Source: Amanita rubescens
Taxonomy: Eukaryota; Basidiomycota; Agaricomycetes; Agaricales; Amanitaceae
Length of the DNA: 20,329 nt
Assembly: GCA_015039365.1 (NCBI GenBank)
Contig: WION01000766.1
Location: 1 to 20,329, forward strand
Direction of reading: 5' to 3'
Part shown: positions 1 through 8,775 of the stretch, in pieces
Layout of the letters: every line of letters starts with the position of its first letter
Position numbering within the stretch: position 1 is the first letter of the stretch
Notes under the pieces: model-generated
Told to the model about the DNA's origin: nothing
Databases searched by the model: none
What the model saw: the letters and a program-made list of their open reading frames with translations, nothing else
Program-made: the position numbers and the translations under genes

Positions 1-234
1 CCTTGATCACATAATGCGATCGATACGACCCACATCCGCACCTCTCGCCTTGTCGGACAAATGTTCTCGCCCCATCGATGCGAGATATGAATGGGACTTT
101 ACTCAACCAGGAATGCGATATATTACTGATAATCGATGACGCGACAATGCCACGTCAGCATGTTTGGAATATAACATTATTAACAGAATACCATCATCGT
201 GAACATTAACCGTACAATCTCTGGTTGCCAAGAT
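1..234. other. no gene recognised
   Basis: I see no open frame of family-like character and no repeat in these bases. They lie downstream of the LRR-like gene on the minus strand and probably include its 3' flank. Confidence 0.4.
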
Positions 235-1390
235 TCAACAGTTCAAAACTATCCTATCGCCAATACGGATATCGTAATGAAAATCAGCAAGTTCGGCGAA
301 CATTCTAATGGCTAGTATGCTCTTCTCGTTCCGCGTCTTCTGCGGGCAGTCGTCACAGGCAAACACGTAACCTTTTGGCATAATATTGGTCGAGTGGTCT
401 ATCGCCAACGGCACATGTCCCTCTCTCGGACGAGGACACGCTACCCCTGACTGCATCATGAATGTACGCTCGTAGGACACCAGGAGCAGGTGGAGGCGGG
501 TCCATAACACGGTCCACAGGCAATTCCTGAGAAAGCAAGGAAATCGCATCACGCAAATCGTGTAGGAACTTGAATCCGCTGTGCTTGAACGGCATCTCTG
601 TTAACCTTGGGATGCAAACCTTTTGCAGAACACAGGGGTGGCGAAGGATTTGGTTGTAGACGTAGTGCAATGTCTCGGCAAGCCCGACGTCCAAAGGGTC
701 GCTTTCGTTATCGTCAAAGACGGACAGCTCCTTCAAATTAGTCGTGGAGTGGAGCAGGAAGTCGGTGAATGCAGTTTCGCATGACAAGAACCAGCGTAGC
801 TGCTCGCCCACCGAACATTGTATCCGATTGTTGGTCACGTCCAAGACCTCAAGACGGGGACATGCAAAGTGGTGTAGTAGGTCCATGAAGTGACATTGTG
901 CATCGCGTATCTTGATACTTTTCATGGCTTTTAGTTGTTGCCGGTCATAGAGGAGCGGTGGCATGGATTGCTTTGTGCTATATGTTATCATTTTGAATTC
1001 AATGTTCTGAAGTGAGGTGCACATGGTGAGGACGTGTACGGCGACAAAGAGGTTGACCTTGCCGATTGACAGGCGCGTGAGGGCGGAGTAATTTGCGATG
1101 ATTGGTGCGTGAACGGGAGAGATTCTGGGAATAGCGAGGCTCGTCAATTGCCTGCAGGACGAGAAGGATTTGAGGAGTCGAAGGGTCATCTCCTCAGCGT
1201 CCTGAAGAGAATAGGGCAATGCTGGATCAAACGTGATAAGGATGCCCTGGGCCTCAACTGGAGGACTGCGGAGTAACTTCATACACGTCGTTGGATCGTT
1301 GAGGCAGACATGCAAATCGGCGTATAGGCTTTCCATCCTGCTTTCATGATAGAATTAGCAATGAAGAACATGAAGCGTCAGTCACGCACA
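235..1390 (-). CDS. LRR-like (F-box-associated type) protein, 5' end unresolved
   Basis: A 327-residue open frame runs 1336 to 353. Its spaced Leu-rich segments (for example LTSLAIPRIS, LTRLSIGKV, LEVLDVTNN, LKELSVFDD) resemble the irregular LRRs of fungal F-box proteins. Upstream I see a good 52 nt intron (1389-1338, GTGCGT donor, GCTAAT branch, AAAGCAG acceptor). It joins in phase a short exon (1451-1390, reading ..LLFSTPRLAYPPF) to the codon before MESLYADL, so the true start lies further right and an F-box could be encoded there; I did not find it. At the 3' end two frames stay open: the main one stops at 353, and a second, reading HVPLAIDHSTNIMPKGY and ending with a Cys-rich stretch, stops at 235. 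An intron or a lost base near 480-510 could join them. Ubiquitin-ligase adaptor function is only inferred from the fold type. Confidence 0.55.
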
Positions 1391-1715
1391 GAAACGGAGG
1401 ATAAGCAAGACGAGGAGTGGAGAACAATAATGGCCCAGAAGATCCAGGGCCTTATATATATGCGCAGACAATTGCCACCAAGACAGCTATTTAGGTGGCC
1501 ACAAATGACGTTAAGCGAGCATTGTTTGAAAGCTTTGCAATTGATGTCAGGGAGGCAAGCACTGATCCGCAGCGCTTGAAAGAGATAAAAGGCGATCTGA
1601 TTTCGTAACAATCGGGAGCTACGACGGCAGGTGGCAACGAAAAGGCTCGAAAGATGATTTAAATCATTCAGATTAGACGGGACATGAATACCTTGCGGGC
1701 CGAGCAAGACAAAAA

Positions 1716-2777
1716 TTACTCTATGATACCGCTTGAGGTGATTGTGACCTTTACCCTCGGCGTCCCAGATGTCGTACCCGCAGCTTCGATTCGCCTGACC
1801 AAGAGCATCCCAGTTTTAACTTCTCCGAACACCACATGTCGATCGTCCAGCTTTGGGAATAAACTAAGCTCACTGGCAGCTTAACATGAAGACGAAGCTT
1901 ACCCAGGGGTAATGGCAGTTGTAATGAAGAACTAGAAGCGATCCGTACATCATATGCCTCGCAAAACCCACAGAATGCGTACCTGCGAGCCGTTCGTGTT
2001 TGGTCCGCCACTGGCCATGGACAACAAGCCAGGCTTGGAATGTTGTAATTTGAAGTTTTCATCTAAAATATTGTGAGTTATGTTTTCCTTCAATTCTAGC
2101 ATTTTTATACCTGGAAACCACCTTTCCGGGTAGATAGATTTCCCGCCCTGCCATCATGATGCGTGATATCGCCACCTTGGATCATGAACTGCGAAGAACA
2201 TCAATTCATGTAAGACAAGTAAAAATTCCATGAATGAGCACGTTAGGCATTATCCGATGGAACGTACTGCCGGCGTAACCAAACCCATGTTGACCCGTTG
2301 CCAGCTCCCGGAAGTTGCGGGCTGTTTTCGGAACAATGTCATCGTACAACCTGAAGACAAGGCGCCCTGCTTTCCTGTAGTTGATAGCAATATCAAACTG
2401 TGTAAAATGACTCGATGAAACTTGACGCGTCTTAGTCGCGGGGAATAACTCACGAATACGAATGGGCTAAAAGGTTGAGACGTTAGACTTCCAAGATAGG
2501 TATGAAATATGAGGCTCACAATTGGTGACGTCCTCCCGACATTGGTATGCCCTTCGAAAACTTTTCCCACCAATTTAGCTCCACGCTCACGATCACGTGC
2601 CAAATCAACCAATTGTGTCACTCTGTCACCTTCCTTTTCCCGAACTGAAATATCTCCAGATCAGATACCGATGAAAATAAGAGTTTCAGGATTAAACTCG
2701 TGCAATGACAATGGAACTGTCGCCGGCACAGTTTTTCGAGTCGTCAATGGGATGATATCGCGATGACGTTTGGTCAT
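1716..2777 (-). CDS. cyclophilin (peptidyl-prolyl isomerase), intron-rich, reading frame disrupted
   Basis: Peptidyl-prolyl cis-trans isomerase of the cyclophilin family, which speeds proline isomerisation in protein folding. Exons: 2520 upward (5' end unclear), 2466-2242, 2188-2111, 2062-1983, 1931-1903 and 1850-1716. Introns are 53, 53, 48, 51 and 52 nt. Family motifs appear in order: [70 protein letters not shown] and [11 protein letters not shown]. The domain is ~162 residues, as usual. The active-site Arg (FHRI), Gln (MIQGG), Phe (FFI) and His (RHVVFG) are present; the usual Asn of MANAGPN is Ser. Two single-base losses break the frame: one in exon 2188-2111 (GRxGKSIY) and one at the end of exon 1931-1903, where the conserved Trp is expected. 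A charged N-terminal extension ([17 protein letters not shown]) precedes the domain. A possible start at 2777 is cut off by TGA at 2663-2661 unless a 24 nt intron is removed. Either a pseudogene or a gene with consensus errors. Confidence 0.9.
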
Positions 2778-3264
2778 TTGTTCGGCTTCAACTCGCTGCT
2801 AAAAGCCAAGAGCTATATGATCCCATTACCAACGTCGAGTATACGACTCTCTCGGGAAAACAATCTATTTAGGGACGATTATACCAACTGAAGAACGGAA
2901 CTCTATATTTAGATGGCGAAAATCCTCGGAGGTCAGGCGTCAAAACTTGCGGGACTCCGTCCACGAGCTAATTTTCAGGATGTCAGGCGCGGCGAGGATT
3001 GCACCAGTGCAAGAACATGCCGATATTTGTGGTAGACAAAACTTGAAGCTATTCATTGAGCGGTTAACACGAGAGAACAATTAAAGGTGATATTTCAAAA
3101 GTTCGGCTCTACGTTACTAGTAACATCCCAGGGTATATCTATAGCAACCATATATGAAAAAGGCGGAGATGGATCAAGTGAAGGAAAGTGTTCGCAAAAG
3201 ATCGTGGAAAGTGAGACAAGCTACACAAGGGTATAAATTCGAAGTCGATGTTTGAGGTGCGATC

Positions 3265-4060
3265 TTAGGCCTGGCCCGGAGTTTTGCCCGAGGGAGAAAC
3301 CTGGCCGGGAGTCTTGCCTTGGGGAGGGGCCTCCCCGGGAGGCTTACCATGAGGAGGAGGAACCTGGCTGGGAGTCGCGCTGGGGGGCGGCGGCGGAATA
3401 TGGGTGGGAGTTTTGGCGGGGGGGGAACCTGACCGTGAGGTTCACCTTGGGGATGAGCCTGGTCTGGAATCATGTCACGGGGAGTAATTTGGCCTGGTGT
3501 TTTTCCAGCAGGAGGAACTTGTCCGGGAGTTTTGTCGTGGGGCTGAACCTTGCCGGGGTTTTCCATGGGGAGGGGCCTGGCTGGGAGTGCGCTGGGGGGC
3601 GGCGGAATATGGGTGGGAGTTTTGGCGGGAGGAGGAACCTGACCGTGAGGTTCGCCTTGGGGAGGAGCCTTGTCTGGAATCGCGTCACGGGGGTAACTTG
3701 GTCGGGAGTTTTTCCGCCAGACATTTGTCCGGAGTCTTATCAGGGATGGAACCTTACCGGAGGTTTGCCATGGGAGGAACATGGTTGGGAGTTGCGCTGG
3801 GGGGCGGCGGAGGAATATGGGTGGGAGTTTTGGCAGGAGGAGGAACCTGACCGTGCGGTTCGCCTTGGGGAGGAGCCTTGTCTGGAATCGTCACGGGAGT
3901 AACTTGGTTGGGAGTTTTTCCGCCAGACATTTGTCCAGGAGTCTTATCAGTGGGTGGAGCCTTGCCTGGAGGTTTGCCACGGGGAGGAACCTGGCCGGGA
4001 GTTGCGCTGGGGGGCGGCGGAGGAATGTGGTCAGGGGTTTTGGAAGGAGGAGGGACATGG
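3265..4060 (-). repeat. four ~210 bp Pro-rich macrorepeats of P1
   Basis: The P1 payload consists of four direct units. Equivalent points (the PPPPSATP codons) fall at about 4006, 3796, 3591 and 3379, a spacing of 205-212 bp or ~70 codons. Each unit contains HIPPPPPSATP, a GKPPGKAPP-like segment, a KTPGQ segment and PPQGEPHGQVPPPAKTP. Unit length is not always a multiple of three and the coding frame changes between units. In the repeat frame the array ends with SPSGKTPGQA followed by TAA at 3267-3265, which I take as the ancestral stop. Confidence 0.85.
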
Positions 4061-4237
4061 TCCAGAGTTTTGCCAGGCGGAGGGACGTAACCAGGAGCTT
4101 TGCCAACGGGAGGAACCACGGCGGCAGCAGCTACACTGATGAGGGCAAGAGCAACAAGGCTCCCGAGCGCAGTGAACTGCATGAAATGCGTGAGTTGACC
4201 ATGATCATAATGCTCGCAGCAAAATCTTTACCTTCAT
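3754..4237 (-). CDS. P1: secreted proline-rich repeat protein
   Basis: Exon 1 is ATGAAG (4237-4232) and the intron is 4231-4177 (55 nt, GTAAAG donor, CAACTCAC branch region, CAG acceptor). Exon 2 runs 4176-3754, giving 142 residues. The alternative unspliced start at 4182 (Met-Gln) happens to be open, but every paralogue supports the spliced start. Residues 1-21 are a signal peptide (MKFTAL.., ALALIS core, AAAA end). The mature part is almost pure Pro-rich repeat (VPPPGKTLDHVPPPSKTPD, HIPPPPPSATP), with no Cys and no membrane segment, so it is probably extracellular and disordered. The frame breaks in the second macrorepeat, where CCCCATGG of the family reads CCCATGG, giving the early end PPMANLR. 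In the repeat frame similar sequence continues to 3265. Function unknown; cell-wall or surface association is inference. Confidence 0.8.
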
Positions 4238-4411
4238 TGTTGTTCGGGGGGTAGAGAATTCGGAAGTCGACTTCGAAAACGGGGGAAGGTGCTTGTCTGA
4301 AGAACGAAGGCATAGCCGGAGCCTTTTTATACCTTTTCGACGACATTACAGGCCGGTTGATGTGGATGATGATTTCAGAATTTCGAGATATGGCGTATGG
4401 TGCGTCCGCAG
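4238..4411 (-). promoter_or_regulatory. P1 promoter and leader
   Basis: A palindrome-like site gtgcgtccgcag lies at 4400-4411 (plus-strand letters). A TATA box (TATAAAAA, minus strand) lies at 4331-4324 inside the family block GTCGTCGAAAAGGTATAA. The leader carries TTCGTTCTTCAGACAAG (4308-4292 region) and TTTCGAAGTCGA before the start ATG. The same elements in the same order occur upstream of P2-P6. Confidence 0.75.
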
Positions 4412-4566
4412 TTCAAAGGAGGTGTTGTTATGTTAACATTCTCACTCGCGGCGTTTGAGGAACTCGCTTTTTTTTTGCCACAAGAAAGTATATCTGCACG
4501 CCATGCCGTCACGCCAAGAAAACACTAGTTCCATATGGGAGCCGCAGCAATAATGTTGTGCTGGGT
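4400..4566. repeat. upstream homology block shared with P2
   Basis: Beyond the palindrome, P1 upstream DNA keeps matching P2 upstream DNA at 8643-8775. Shared words include ggcgtttgagga (4450-4461 and 8682-8693) and a GGAGCCG..GCA..AATAA.GTTGT block (4537-4560 and 8746-8770). The duplication that produced P1 and P2 therefore reached at least 330 bp upstream of the start codon. Confidence 0.65.
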
Positions 4567-5805
4567 ATCCAATGTCAGCGCACGACTTGTCGATACCCTC
4601 AAGAGAAGTCCGTAAACCGTATCAGTGCGTTTTTGCATTAGGCGGAACCAGATGATTCGAAGTCAGCCACTTCAGAAGAGCATAGCCAAATATAGCAACT
4701 AACTTCAAGATTGCGAGAGTCAAATTCTACGCGAAATACAATGAGGGCCAGTGTACCTTTTCTCGTGAGGATATGGCCGGAAGCTTTACACGAGTGCAAA
4801 TGTGAATCATACATGCTGTAACATGCGAACCCGGGCAACAATTCCGGTACCGGCGTTGGACACAGTATAATCAATCTTCTGCGCAGCACTTACTACGTTT
4901 TTTAGTCTCTTTATTTTCGGGTTCGGTTTCATGGCAACCGCACGCGCGATTGACAAACGCAATGTATCAAAGGGAGAACGAAAGAAGGATCTAGTTCTGA
5001 GAGATTGAGGATAAACCACGTTAACAATACAGCATTGAACATCAAGTTATGCCAGCGGAGTGGTGCGGACTCTCATCTTGGCCTCCATTCAAGCTAACCT
5101 TCGAATCCGCTGATCTAAAAAGTCTCGGAAACCTGTCAACGCCACATGTCATCCGCACGCATCTATTCGTGATACTTCCCCGTATAGAGCACAAAAGAAT
5201 TTTAACAGTCAAGGATGGAGATTTATGGCAAGACGATGAACAAACGGAAACGAACTGTCTTCACGGCTCGTGTCACCCTCCCGCTTGGCTTACGTCTGAC
5301 GTGAGGGCGCTGGCAGCTACGCGATGAGTGGTCGAGAAGGCAGCTTTCAAATGCTTCACAACCGGCACATGTGTAGTCAAGGGGCGTAATTCACGATCCT
5401 ATCGAATTCTATTCCAGAGGTATATAGTATATGAGGCCGCATATAGTGAAAAAGGAATGCGTGAGGGCAGCAGTCCGTAGGTACTACGGATAGATTCAGG
5501 GTAGTATTTGAGTTTGACACTAGGATTGTTCTTCGAGTAAGAATATTATGGCAGCGCAGTTTACATTGTACAACTCATTTAAAATTTCCGACCGTTTCCT
5601 GATGAGAACGAAGACACTGGTTCTCGTGCGGTTGTGAAAAAATCATCTTGTCTCGAATTTCCGGCTGCGCTATCCCTGTGGTCGCGGAACAGATGGCTGA
5701 CTTCAATCACTTGATTCCGTCTAATGCAAAGACACAACAATGCGATTTTAAAGCCTTCATTCATAAAATTCCAGGCTGGCATGAATACACGACACAACGC
5801 TACTG
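4567..5805. other. no gene recognised
   Basis: The longest open frame is 92 codons on the plus strand (5049-5327), with no family resemblance and no clear splice context. The minus-strand frames at 4638-5019 are also unremarkable. I support no gene here. Confidence 0.4.
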
Positions 5806-6080
5806 CTGCGGATGCAACTGATTTCTTGGCGTGAGGTACGGACTGTCATGTGGTAAATATGGGTTTCTGAAACGGATAATTGATATAATAGCCTCTCCTT
5901 TGGACTGCGGATGCAACCTTCGCCATGTCTCGAAATAGAAGTCACTAGCCATCGCCCACGCTGACCGGTGTGCAACATCGTCGAAAAGGTATAGAGGATT
6001 TTGCTTTGCCTTCTTTCTCGGAGAAGCATCTTGCCTGGATTCTTCAAACGTGAATTCCCCATCTTTGCTAACTCACTGAA
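5806..6080 (+). promoter_or_regulatory. P6 promoter relic with two palindrome sites
   Basis: CTGCGGATGCAA occurs at 5806-5817 and again at 5905-5916, exactly 99 bp apart. It matches the P2 site (CTGCGGATGCAG on the minus strand) at 11 of 12 bases. The TATA equivalent (TATAGAGG) lies at 5990-5997 within CATCGTCGAAAAGG. A stretch GCCATGTCTCGAAAT at about 5923-5937 also matches P1 upstream DNA (GCCATATCTCGAAAT on the minus strand). Order and spacing match the other family promoters, but on the opposite strand. Confidence 0.65.
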
Positions 6081-6375
6081 ATGACAGTGAAGGTACAGCT
6101 CTTGCTGTAAACTTTATGAGTGCATTTGTGCACTCCATTGCTTTCGGCAGTATCGTTGTCCTCGCCCACATGATACATCCGCGTCACTGCTCTGGAAAAA
6201 CTCCTGGCCATGTTTCTCCACCTGACAAATTTCCGGCCTGTATTCCTCTTCGCCCAGATTCATATTCCTCCTCCTAGCACGACTCCCAGCCGGGTTCTTT
6301 CTCTCGGAGAGATTCCTCCTCATGATAAATCGCCAGAAGATGCTCCCGCCGGTGAAACTCCCGAACAGGGTTAAT
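6081..6375 (+). pseudogene. P6: inverted, degenerate copy of the signal-peptide/Pro-rich gene
   Basis: This is the only plus-strand member. The family initiator exon reads GTGAAG (6087-6092) before a GTACAGCTCTTGCTGTAAA intron start nearly identical to P3; an ATG six bases upstream (6081) is in frame. The intron acceptor CAG has become CAC near 6131-6133, so normal splicing is lost. Exon 2 still reads SIAFGSIVVLA, a signal-peptide relic, then GKTPGHVSPPDKFP. A frameshift near 6257 moves it into the frame of IHIPPPSTTPSRV and a stop at 6373-6375. The Pro-rich remnant (HIPPP.STTP) is closest to P1. Start loss, acceptor loss and a frameshift together make this a genuine relic. Confidence 0.75.
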
Positions 6376-7299
6376 ACTGGTAGTACCCCGCCGTAAACGC
6401 CAACTTTTAGACTTGTATTGATGCGTACCTTTATTGATATCTTTCAGCTTCGCGGCAACCGCGCACGTGGCATCAACAGACGTGATGTAACGGAGAAAGA
6501 GAAGTCAACCGAACAATAATCTTCGGGAAAATTGACGTCAGCCATGGTCTGAGGTATAAGCTACAAGCTATCCTGCCTATCTTTGCAAAATCGTCGGTCT
6601 TGAATCCGCGTCCTCCGTCATACGAATTCGCTCTCTTCGTGTCACCCTGTATATATAGAGGGCGAAAGAAGTATTGGTATTCTGGGAGATAGATCAATGA
6701 TAGAACATGTTTGTCGTCTTGATAAAATAATTGTGTATGTATGACTCATCCGACAGTCTATATTCAATCGCATTGACAAGTAAACACATCCAGGTGTTGA
6801 AGGATGGGAAAATTGCTGCTTCGCCGATATTGGAACCAACCGGAAAGATGGAACGGAGGATATGAGCGGAAAAATGTCACTGTCAGCGAAGCAGAAGAAG
6901 GTATCGAAGTAGGATTTTGAACTTGGACAAAAACGCAGCAAACGAAAAAGGTCGTGCACAGGCTCTGGGTCAAATATGTGCAAAGCGATAAGATAAGGAT
7001 GCCAGTGAGGAGATCGTGGGAACGGAATAAAAGGTTGTTCAACGTTCAATGTTCGTTCGCGAAGCAAACGCGTTTGGTGGTCGATAAAACAATTTCAAGT
7101 AAAGAATTCGCACATGGATAGTCAAAGGGATCTGATTCAAAATTCCCGTTCGAAGTCCTATACTACTAGAGGGCATATACAGCATCTATATATGGAATAG
7201 GAGTGATGAAACGGGTCGGGACGAATGAGTAAAGAAACGCGATTCAAATATGGGGGTAGGTGGAGCGTTAAGCCGAGAGGTTTGCCACGGCGGTGATGA
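6376..7299. other. no gene recognised
   Basis: Between P6 and the His-rich array I find only short overlapping open frames on the minus strand (6473-7067), with no recognisable motif. The stretch around 6651-6660 and 7187-7200 is TA-rich (tatatatag type). I support no gene. Confidence 0.4.
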
Positions 7300-8445
7300 T
7301 CACTGTTGGTCAGCAACTGCATCGTCACGAGGAACATGGTGATGGTGGTGATGTTTATGCTCGGTAGTTTCCTCGTCGCGGGCGACATGGTGGCGGTGTG
7401 GTGTGTCGTGTTTGCTCGTCGTCGCGATGGTGGTGGTGCTCGGCAGTTTCCTCGTCGCGGGCGACATGGTGGTGGTGATGGTGTTTGTGCTCAGCACCTT
7501 CCTCGTCACGGGCAACATGGTGGTGGTGATTATGTTTATGCTCGCAGTTTCCTCGTCGCGGGCGACATGGTGGCGGTGGTGGTGTGGTGGTCGTCGTCGT
7601 GTTTATGCTCAGCGGTTTCCACTTCGCGAGGAACATGGTGGTGGTGATGTTTGTGCTCGGCAGTTTCCTCGTCGCGGGCGACATGGTGGTGGTGATGGTG
7701 TTTGTGCTCAGCACTTTCCTCGTCACGGGCAACATGGTGGTGGTGGTGATGTTTATGCTCAGCAGTTTCCTCGTCGCGGGCGACATTGTAGTGATGGTGG
7801 TGTTTATGCTTAGCGCCTTCCTCATCACGGGCAACATGGTGGTGGCGGTGGTGGTCGTGTTTATGCTCCGCGGATTCCTCGTCGCGAGCAACATGGTGAT
7901 GGTGGTGGTTTATGCTCAGCGCCTTCCTCGTCGCGGGCGTGGTGGTGGTGGTGGTCGTCGTGTTTATGCTCCGCGGTTTCCTCGTCGCGAGCAACATGGT
8001 GATGTGGTGGTGGTGTTTTATGCTCAGCGTTTCCTCATCGCGGGAACATGGTGGCGGTGGTGGTCGTGTTTATGCTCTGCGGTTTCCTCGTCGCGAGCAA
8101 CATGGTGGTGGTCGTGTTTATGCTCTGTAGTTTCCTCGTCGCGAGGAACATGGTGGTGGTGTTTATGCTCAGCGCCTTCCTCGTCGCGGGTAACATGGTG
8201 GTGGTGACGATGATGATCATGGTCAACAACTACATCATCGCGAGCAACTTATGGCCGTGAGGCTTTCCATGGCCTGGAATTTCGTGATGAGGAGGGACAT
8301 GGCCCGGGCTTTGCCATGGTCAGAAGCGGGAGCGGCAGCAGCGCGCTGATCAGGGCAAGAGCAACGATGCTAGCAGCGCAGTGAACTGCACAAATGCATC
8401 AGTTGACCATAATCGTAATGTTTACAGCAAGAGCTTTACCTTCAT
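7300..8445 (-). pseudogene. P2: secreted histidine-rich repeat protein, frame disrupted
   Basis: Exon 1 is ATGAAG (8445-8440) and the intron is 8439-8386 (54 nt, GTAAAG..CAG, branch region CAACTGAT). Exon 2 begins TTCACTGCGCTG at 8385, as in the paralogues. A one-base loss after MKFTAL then shifts the signal peptide, so the literal frame stops at TGA 8352-8350. One frame over, the relic reads on through SIVALALIS into an Ala/Pro-rich segment. The body is a long array of ~17-residue units of the type HKHHHHHHVARDEETAE, with further frame changes. The His frame finally ends at TGA 7302-7300. If intact, the product would be an exported His/Asp/Glu-rich protein; zinc, nickel or copper binding is plausible from composition only. 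The many breaks point to a pseudogene or to consensus errors in a slippery repeat. Confidence 0.75.
7305..8240 (-). repeat. His-rich array, about 18 units of 45-54 bp
   Basis: The unit is typically 51 bp, encoding VARDEE(T/S/G)AEHK plus a run of 4-6 His. Unit variants alternate GCCCGTGACGAGGAA and GCTCGCGACGAGGAA, and the CAC/CAT runs vary in length. Two of the three minus-strand frames stay open through most units: the His frame and a Thr-rich one (INTTTTMLLATRKPRS); the third has TAA in CATAAA. The opposite strand reads as Val-rich hydrophobic repeats. Confidence 0.9.
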
Positions 8446-8654
8446 TGTTATGCAGCGAGTAAGAAGTCGAGAGTTCGGATTCGAAAAAAAGGCAAGAAAC
8501 TTGTCTGAAGAATGCAGCCATAGTCGAGGCCTCTTATACTTTTTCGAATACCTTTTCAATGACTATAACATTCAAACACGCCCCGGTAAGTCTGGACGAT
8601 GACCCCTGGTCATGTCAGCATTTTTTCGAACTACGGCATGTGCTGCATCCGCAG
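8446..8654 (-). promoter_or_regulatory. P2 promoter and leader
   Basis: The palindrome-like site CTGCATCCGCAG lies at 8643-8654 (plus letters). The TATA equivalent (TATAAGAGG, minus strand) starts at 8538 within TTCGAAAAAGTATAAG. The leader element TTCTTCAGACAAG lies around 8513-8500. The spacing between palindrome and TATA is about 104 nt, the longest in the family. Confidence 0.7.
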
Positions 8655-8775
8655 TCGAGAAGAGGGCTTTATCCCACTTGTGGCGTTTGAGGAGTCCCGA
8701 GAGACTATGTATACCCACCATTATGCCATCATCATGTGAAAGTATAGGAGCCGTGGCAGGAATAACGTTGTATCG

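Noticed and set aside
4180..4182. ATG at 4182 as the start of P1
   Set aside because: It overlaps the CAG acceptor. All paralogues lack an equivalent usable ATG, and all have the ATGAAG exon instead.
3252..4254. Plus-strand Gly/Glu/Trp-rich frames across the P1 array
   Set aside because: Antisense shadows of a GC-rich repeat without stops; no start context or introns.
7306..8260. Long plus-strand Val/Met-rich frames across the His array
   Set aside because: They are the reverse complement of His codons (CAC read as GTG) and follow the repeat; the promoter, intron and signal peptide are on the minus strand.
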